From Copromyces sp. CBS 386.78 (Eukaryota > Ascomycota > Sordariomycetes > Sordariales > Sordariaceae): a stretch of 64,000 nt of DNA. The DNA lies in the NCBI GenBank assembly GCA_030685235.1, contig MU839152.1, forward strand, positions 1 through 64,000. Reading direction: 5' to 3'. The notes beneath the pieces are model-generated. The model saw only the letters and a program-made list of their open reading frames with translations. It was not told the DNA's origin and did not search any database. Below, piece by piece: positions 56,860-64,000 of this stretch (its first letter is position 1; each line of letters starts with the position of its first letter). A program made the position numbers and the translations under genes.

Positions 56860-58031
56860 GTTTATGGCACGTTCTGTTGCCGCTGTGCTGCCGCATCGCT
56901 ACCGGATGTTGGAATATGTTGAAAGAAGCGATGTTCCGTTCGTGATTACCCAAGAGAAATGGCAAAAGAAACTACAAGTCGAATGTTCTTTGTGATAGCG
57001 TTTCTATGAAAGACCAAGTCCAGCCGTTGTTGGCGGTTAGTTTCGGTGGGATGGCGTTGAATCTGTCCTGCGGCCCTGCAACAGGGCACGACGTGGGAAT
57101 AATTGATCTAGACTCGCAATTCACTGCAATTGGTAGTGTTTCAGACAAGTACCAACATACAAGAATGGTATTGTGAACAGATAGGTATAGCAATATGATA
57201 ACGTGAGCTGGAATAAACATGATAGCAAGCATATTGGTGATGGCCACCCATCGATGATGCTGGGTGATGACGCCCAGGATCATTGATCTGACCTGCTCCC
57301 CTCCCGACCGCTCCGGAAACTGCTGCTGAGGTCAAGCTGGGTCAAGTGAGGGTCAACTGATGGAGCTTGCTAGCTGGCTTGGCGGCCCGCATCAGTTGGC
57401 GGGGACCTGATCCGTACTCATACTTGTTAGTGTGGCTCTTTCCCTGCAGGAGTAAACTGCCTGGGGAGGAGGAGATGACTTAGCAGACGCTACTTCCTGG
57501 ATGTACCCACTACGCAAGGAGGCGAGCCCTGCGTCACTATTTCCAGGTCTTTGGAAGCCGATAGGCTCACGGTCGAAGGTTCTACAACCTCCTGCTCCTG
57601 ATACACACGCCCTTCGCCAAGGCATTTTACGGCTTTGTCCCTCCCTCTTCCACGAAGTGACAGCTTCACTCTCCAATTTTCTATTGCATTTCAATTCTTC
57701 TCCTTATCTGAAATCTGCATTCTTGCGTTGCGACTCGGCTCCTGCGCATTCTAGTAAAGAACGACCTTGACAGGCGCTTTCACGAGCCATCCAAGAGACC
57801 CACGAGCGCTATCGAATCACTGACGTCTTACACGCATTCTGTCATCGCTACCTTACATTACCTTACCCGCACAACCACCACAACAACAACCCGACACGTC
57901 GAGTTGATCTTTCTCCTTCGTACCTAACGGCGAGGAGATCTGCGCGGCCCCAATCAAACTTCGCAATAAACTTTTTCATTTTTACTAGATTCACATACAA
58001 CAACACTGGTCTCTGATATCACGTCACAACG
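56860..58031. other. intergenic region and dnaJ promoter
   Basis: No gene is recognised. The last 300 bp before the dnaJ-like start are CA/CT-rich (accaccacaacaacaac) and probably form its 5' untranslated region. Short open frames on both strands lack domains. Confidence 0.55.
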
Positions 58032-59389
58032 ATGGTCAGAGAAACGAAGCTCTACGACCAGCTAGGGATCCAGCCCACGGCTACCCAGGACGAGATCAAG
58101 AAAGCCTACAGGTAAGCATAGCCTCGCCAACCCCAAATGCCCATATCATTGCTCTCGCAGTATTATCGAGGAGGAGATCTCCTCTCTTTCTGATGTTAAT
58201 CCATCTTTCACTTTGGCAATTCACGTCACCCCCTCTTACATACAGCTTCCAAGTTGGACCCCTGCTGACCCCTCACCAGGAAAGCCGCCCTAAAATGGCA
58301 CCCCGACAAGAATAAGGACAACCCGGAGGCTTCCGAAAAATTCAAGGAGTGCTCTCAGGCGTACGAAATTCTTTCGGATCCCGAGAAACGCAAGACTTAC
58401 GATCAGTTTGGCCTTGAGTTCATCCTGAGAGGCGGCGCGCCCCCTACCGAGGGAGGCGGCGCAAACCCATTTGCCGGTGCCGGAGGAGCCGGTGGAATGC
58501 CCGAGGGCTTCGCTTCCTTCTTCGGAGGAGGAGGCATGCCTGGCGGCGGAGGAGGTGCGAGAACATTTTCCTATGGATTCAACTTCAGCAACCCCGAGGA
58601 TCTCTTCCGGGACGCATTCCGTGATGAAAAGATGGGCGGTGGTGGTGGCATGGGTGGCATGGGCGGAATGGGTTTTGAGGACATCCTCTTTAATGCTGCG
58701 CGTGGTGGTGCAGGCCCGCGGCGGACTACGAGAACCTCCTTCGGCGGCGACAATATGCGCAGCGCCCGCCCAGCAACACCCGAAGTTACAACAGTTGAAC
58801 GCCCCTTGCCCGTATCCCTTGAGGATTTGTTTAACGGCACGACGAAGAAGATGAAGATCAAGCGCAAGACCTTTGACGAAACCGGCAAGCGCACGACGAG
58901 CGATACGGTCTTGGAGGTACCAATCAAGCCCGGTCTCAAGAAGGGCAGCAAGATCCGGTTCAAGGGTGTTGGTGATCAAGAGGAGGGTGGCCAGCAAGAC
59001 TTGGTCTTTATTGTTGAAGAGGTACGTATATTTCCCTACTATTCTCTCATTCAATGGCGTTTTCAGGAGCATTAAGCTGACTATGTCTGTATTAGAAACC
59101 GCATCCGCTCTACACTCGTGACGGCAACGACCTCCATCACACTGTCGATTTGGAACTCAAGGAGGCATTGACAGGGTGGAAGAGGACCATCACAACGATC
59201 GACGGCAAGAACCTTAACATTGAGAAGGCCGGCCCGACACAACCTGGGAGCACAGACGTATACCCGGGCCAGGGCATGCCCATCTCGAAGCAACCAGGTC
59301 AACGGGGTAACTTCATCATCAAGTACAATGTCAAGTTCCCCACCAGCTTGACGACTGATCAAAAGCAAAAGCTGAGGGAAATCCTCTAA
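58032..59389 (+). CDS. sis1: type II (Sis1-like) DnaJ/Hsp40 co-chaperone
   Basis: This co-chaperone stimulates Hsp70 ATPase and delivers substrates in the cytosol. In yeast Sis1 also aids translation initiation and prion propagation. There are three exons: 58032-58111, 58280-59021 and 59096-59389, giving 371 residues. The J domain (residues 3-70) has WHPDKN, so the catalytic HPD is intact. A Gly/Phe/Met-rich region follows (about 80-165, [13 protein letters not shown] and [10 protein letters not shown]), with no zinc-finger CxxCxGxG repeats, which makes it type II. Two beta-sandwich substrate-binding domains (from [22 protein letters not shown], about 180-350) and a short C-terminal tail (QKQKLREIL) complete it. 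Length and order match Sis1/Psi1. Intron 1 splits the J domain at YR-KAA, a common position in fungal orthologues. Confidence 0.95.
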
Positions 59390-60459
59390 ATGGGGTTAAG
59401 CGACAACTATCGGTTTTCTGCGGTAGTTCCAACCTCGGATACTTTGTCCTTCTTGTCGCCTCAACAAGAAGGGCCTGACAGTCTTCAGGATCGGCCAGAA
59501 GAACATCTCCGACACCGGCCTTTGAGAACATTCGGGAACTTGTTCGGACCCATCCCATTGAAAGCATGTAAAAGGGTGGGCGTGTTGGATTTATTCTTCT
59601 ACCTGGGGGGCGTTTGATTTGGTCTCTGTCCGCCGCGTGCGGTTCTGGACCATGGTCCACCATATTTGGCGTTACTGGAGTCGATTCACTTTTGTGCTCA
59701 GCTGTCACTAGGTTAAGGGTCGGATTGAGATTGGTATTGTTGGTTTGGGCGGCATGTGTGGTGGGAGCTGGTGATGACAACGATTATGATAATGACAAGG
59801 TCAAAGCAAGCAATAGTAGCCAGGGACACGCATTGCGAACCTCAAAAGGGGGCACCAAGCTTAGATATCAAATGGCTATATCTGTTTTAGAAGACGGCTC
59901 GGGATACCGCATCGTGAGCACGGGTTTAAGGTGACAGTCTTCGGTCATCATCACCAAACTATCACGGAACGAGAAAGTTGGCCATAACCATAGACGGACA
60001 AGCGAGGTGGTCAAAGTTGATAGATGGACTACATAGGTACTACAGAATCCATTTTAATTTGGCCCCAAGAATTCTCCCTTTTTATAATCGACCGTGAAGA
60101 AAAAACCGGAATCCTCTATATGTTAATAGCAGTTGAGGTCGGATTGCGTGCGGGTAGGAGGTTAGTGCCTTTCGCGGGCAAAACCCCATATATAATTCCG
60201 CACGTACTAACCAAATGTTAACGTACGGTCTAAAAGTATACTTTTCGCCCGCAAAATAATTATTAGTCCTAATTAAATTTCGCGCTTTTTTTATTAGTAT
60301 TATAGCTTTCTTTCCCGTTCGCATTTGTGGTTTCTATTTGCGTTTTTTTCGCGCTTTTTACTTAATATACTTTTCCGTAAATATTAATAGTATAGTACGT
60401 AAATATTATACTATTAATTCGTAGTCGTAGCCGTAGCCGTAGCCGTCCCGTAAATAATT
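59390..60459. other. transition from the gene island to AT-rich DNA
   Basis: The first part is the 3' flank of the dnaJ gene. From about 60190 composition turns AT-rich, and a gtagcc hexanucleotide run lies near 60421-60447. No gene is recognised. Confidence 0.5.
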
Positions 60460-60481
60460 TAGAGAAAGTCTTTTCGGACTG

Positions 60482-60578
60482 TAGAGAAAGTCTTCAAGCA
60501 CTATCGCCCCACCCACTTATACCCTTCCCGCGCGCTAATGCACCCCAAAATTTTTGAGCCAATTAAATCGCTCGCATC
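60482..60578 (+). repeat. left terminal inverted repeat of the MULE
   Basis: This is 97 bp containing ccccaccca, cccttcccgcgcgctaat and caccccaaaattttt, each found in reverse complement at 63903-64000. Confidence 0.88.
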
Positions 60579-62159
60579 CAGATCGCGGTCCATACTCTAT
60601 ATCGCAATTATATTCTTTCATAAATTTTACACTAGAAATCTAGGCATTATATTCTTTCATAGAATGTCACGTGCCCAACCTAAATATACGCCCAAATGTG
60701 CGCCTAAATATATACTTAGATTAATTACTTTATAGCGTACTTTATAGCGTACTTAGTAGTACGGTCGTATATTATACGGTCGCACATCGTTCAATTGAAT
60801 GATTAATTAATTATATTTAGTCTATATTAATTTATATATTAATAATCTATTTAGTTTCTATCGTAAAATTGAATAATTTAATTGCTAGTGAGAGTTCTAG
60901 AACCTAACGAGTATTCTAGAATATTAAAATCTCCCTCCTTTACTAACCTTATATATTAACGATCTGTATATTACGCCGTTAAATACTAATTAGGGTGCTA
61001 GCTAGTATACTTCCCCTACCCCATATAGATTTACCTCTTCTCTTTTCTCCTCTTTTTTTACCTTTCTATATACTATTATAAGGGCGGCTTCGTCTAGCTT
61101 ATATAGTGGCTAGGCGGTCGGCTCTATCCTCTTTATTTAAATTAATACCTTCCTAATTAAATATATTACGCTAAATAGAGGGGGCGATTTGTATTGAAAT
61201 TATAGGGTTCTAGCTTACCTTAAGTTATTGGCCCCAGTTAAGTTATAGACGAAGCCTTCTTTAAAGTCGTAATAGTTAAATTAGCGCAATTAAAGGAGGG
61301 GGGGCTTGAATGTTAATTAGCGTAGTTAACTATAGAGTACGAAAAGGAATTTAAATATTAATTAGCGTAATTAATTAGGGAGTACGAAGTTTTAGGGCGA
61401 AGGGGGTATTATAGTAGGGGCGACCCTTAAATTTCGTAACTTTATTAAATTCTTAATATTTTAAATATTAATCCTAATTATTTAATAATTTAGTAAATTA
61501 TTAGAAGGGGTAATAATCGAGCTTATTAAATATAAATAACTAATCTCGGTTAAAAAAGGATTCGAATATAGTATACGAATAGGGTAAACTATATTGTACT
61601 ATAAATTTGCCGGTATATAACTTTAATTTATCAGGGTCTAGCTTAGCCGCCATAAGGACTATACCGAATATAATACGACGTTAATATATAACTTTATTAA
61701 GAGCCTTCTAATAGACTTTTCTATAAGTTTCCTATACTTATAATTAAGTGAGATAATTATATTTAATACATAATATTTACTTTTCGGTTTCGTTTTCGAT
61801 ATTACGTTTTATGCCTTTTAATAGCGTAAAATTTTGTGTAATAGCGGCAGCGATAGTACTATTCCTATATAAATATAAATAAGCATAGTTAATATATTAT
61901 AGATTATATAGGGAGGAGTATAGTTAATTATAGGATTTACTGCTAATAATTTAATTCTTTAGCGTACGGTTTGCTAATTTAATTAATAATATAGTAAGAT
62001 AACTAAAGTTTAGTTTTTTATTAATGTAATAAGTAGCCTATTCCTCTTTTACAATTATATATATATCTTTTAGGTACGTAATAATTGCCTCTTACTATAA
62101 AAAATAATTATAAAGTCTCTCTTATATAGTATTAAAGTCGTTAATTATATATACATAAT
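60579..62159. other. AT-rich interior of the MULE without recognised coding sequence
   Basis: This is TA-rich, RIP-like DNA, possibly including the ruined C-terminal part of the minus-strand transposase. No feature is assigned. Confidence 0.4.
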
Positions 62160-63480
62160 ATATATACTTCCAAAGGGTATAAAGGTTAGACTGAAAGTAT
62201 TCTACAGTATCTAATAGTGGTTCTAAATAATCTATACTGTTAATTAGACAGTTAAAACTGTTAACCACTTCTTAATCTTTATCGTTAAAATTTTTTAAAC
62301 TTGTTATATTATTAGGTTACGTTAGTATAAGCTGGGCTAATATTAATACTGAAATTTTTTGCTATATTTATACTTATATTACAGCGGTATAAGTATTAGT
62401 AACCTAGGCGGCGACCTTTCTATCCTATTTGCGTTTAATATTTAATATTACGTTCTTATTAACGTAAAAAATGTAAAGCTAGGATTTTATTTAGAAATAA
62501 ACCCGTTTAATAGCTAATTTTATTGCTATATTGTAATCTATAATAGTAATTCGTAGTTTCTTAGCGGCGATAGCTTTATAATAAGTGTTAACTTAATTTA
62601 TAAGCTAATTAAAACCCTTCTATCGCTCGTTATTAACTAGCCTAAAACCGTAATTAAAAGTATAGCCAACCCCTATTATATCAATAATTTAAAAGAAGGC
62701 TAGGCCTTTATTATTAATTTTATACGTATTATTATATATTTTGACCTAAGGATTTTCCTTCTATATTTATTCTCTCTAAAGATTATTCTAAAAGAGGGCG
62801 GTTAGTTTTATTTTAGTTAGATCTTATTAATTAACTATAAAGTAGACCCTCCTTTTTATAAGTAGTTTTATAGTGAGTTAGAAAGGGTTATACCTAATTT
62901 ATACCTCCTTCTTAAATTTATAACGAAGGTTAATAAATTGCCGTACTATAAATTGCCCTTTAAACTTTAAGAACCTCTTTTCTAATTCGATTGTAATTTT
63001 ACAGTTGGGTATATTAGGTCGGTTAATATAAGTAGCAATAAATGCTTTGTATTAAAATTTAAATACCGAATAAATAAGTAGTTTTTTATTAGGCGGATAA
63101 TTATAAAATTCGTAACCTTTACGCAATTTAAAAATCCACTGTCTATTATTATATTTTAATACTTTAATATATTCCTATTAAGAGTATCCCTATTTAGTAA
63201 TTAAAATTAACCGATTGTAATTTTCTACTTTATAGTAAAGAGGATTAATAATATAGAGTAGTTCGAGTTTCGTATAAATACCTTCTTAGTAATTATAAGT
63301 ACGACCCTTTATTATATTATATCTAAACTCTTAAGCCTACCGCCTAATAGCCGCTACGAAATTATTGAGAGTATTGTATTAAGTATTAAAAATAGGGTAG
63401 TTGCTATACTCGTAATATTAAGGGGTAGGGGTTTCTTCTTTATCGTCGTTATTATTATTATTGATTTTTATAGGTTGCGC
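62160..63480 (-). pseudogene. RIP-inactivated MULE transposase
   Basis: Read on the minus strand, a protein-like frame starts near 63480 (an Asn/Asp-rich stretch, then FVAAIRR). It continues, with TAA/TAG interruptions at likely Gln/Trp codons, into the MULE transposase core at about 62560-62430. There LRITIIDYNIAIKLAIK is followed by QLYIFYVNKNVILNIKR, matching the family pattern IITDRELALMNAIKxVFPxAxxLLCxWHINKNV. The catalytic Asp of TDR-like is retained (IDY). Cys-x-x-His of LCxWH has become Tyr-x-x-Tyr by G:C-to-A:T changes. A later LLDTVEYFQSNLYTLW segment lies near 62220. The gene is dead. Its exact limits and possible frameshifts are uncertain. Confidence 0.75.
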
Positions 63481-63902
63481 TAAAGTGGGGTCGGTAAAAT
63501 CGATTACCCTTATTTAATTAGGGTATACGCTATTATAATTGCGTATACCCGTTGGTTGGGTTATTATATCGGCTATTTACATTACAATTAGTTAGGGAAA
63601 TATATAGAAAAAGTGACGGATTATTTCTTATTATTGATAAATGCTAGCGCTTTATTTACTTAGTAATATTTTGTAATGCGTAATGTAGTGGATTGATTTC
63701 GTAGATGGGGGTGATGATATAAGAGGTTTGGTAGAGGAAGCGATACGATTGCTAAGTTTAGTTTGGATTATTAGGTTGGTTAGTACAATATAAAATCTAG
63801 TATGTGTAGGGGTTTGAATATATAATGGGCTATAATTTAGGGGTTTGGCGGGCGTGGTATGGTTTGCTGACGCTAAGAATAGGATTGTAGAGATTTAGAA
63901 TA

Positions 63903-64000
63903 GATACGAGCGATTTAATTAGTTTAAAAATTTTGGGGTGTATTAGCGCGCGGGAAGGGTAGGGAGTGGGTGGGGTTACAGTCTCTGAAGACTTTCTCTA
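63903..64000 (-). repeat. right terminal inverted repeat of the MULE
   Basis: It ends ctgaagactttctcta exactly at the window edge and is the inverted counterpart of 60482-60578. Confidence 0.88.

Larger units (their letters stand above)
60482..64000. mobile_element. RIP-mutated Mutator-like element (MULE), right end at or beyond the window edge
   Basis: The terminal sequences are inverted copies: 60482-60578 reads tagagaaagtcttcaagcac onward, and 63903-64000 is its reverse complement at most positions, with one indel and mostly transition differences. The interior (3.3 kb) is AT-rich and contains a minus-strand MULE transposase relic. Long TIRs plus a MULE domain identify the superfamily. 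A second copy of tagagaaagtctt at 60460 suggests the true left end may be there. The matching right sequence and the 9-bp target duplication would lie outside the window. Confidence 0.8.

Overview
The window is nuclear DNA from a filamentous ascomycete (Pezizomycotina, probably a Sordariomycete). Genes carry short GT-AG introns, predicted proteins are typically fungal, and gene-rich DNA of balanced base composition alternates with very AT-rich DNA. In the AT-rich DNA CpA/TpG is depleted and former codons appear as TAA/TAG, the signature of repeat-induced point mutation (RIP). I cannot name the species.

Layout: (1) 1-10.8 kb, balanced composition, gene-poor. It holds one six-exon PfkB sugar kinase gene (7149-9482, minus strand), a 401-bp MITE-like element (5114-5514) and small inverted repeats. 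(2) 10.83-33.76 kb, one AT-rich block enclosed by a 56-bp inverted repeat (10834-10889 and 33702-33757, 48/56 matches). Inside are a RIP-ruined Helitron Rep-helicase gene readable in a single frame (19693 to about 23800), a RIP-ruined pogo/DDE_1 transposase (32166 to about 32700), a segment with an AT-hook-like motif, and many tandem repeats. (3) 33.8-60.2 kb, a gene island: NAD kinase, Dsc/Tul1-type RING E3 ligase, HSBP1-like protein, ER protein disulfide isomerase with a KDEL end, ribosomal protein S29, mitochondrial EF-Tu, a secreted protein with dibasic sites, a MARVEL-like membrane protein, a divergent ribosomal protein L43, a DUF6454-like protein and a Sis1-type DnaJ chaperone. (4) 60.2-64 kb, a second AT-rich block: a RIP-ruined Mutator-like element (MULE) with terminal inverted repeats of about 98 bp, its right end coinciding with the window end.

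The host genes are mostly housekeeping functions: translation (S29, L43, EF-Tu), protein folding and quality control (PDI, DnaJ, HSBP1-like, Dsc E3 ligase) and NADP supply. They are not an operon or a secondary-metabolite cluster. S29 and the PDI are divergently transcribed, as are the E3 ligase and the HSBP1-like gene. The strongest unusual items are the 22.9-kb inverted-repeat-bounded block, the divergent L43 gene with an altered zinc knuckle, strongly strand-asymmetric RIP next to the left end of the block, and several tandem repeats with protein-like periods. All exon structures were derived by eye from splice signals and protein-family conservation, without transcripts or database searches.
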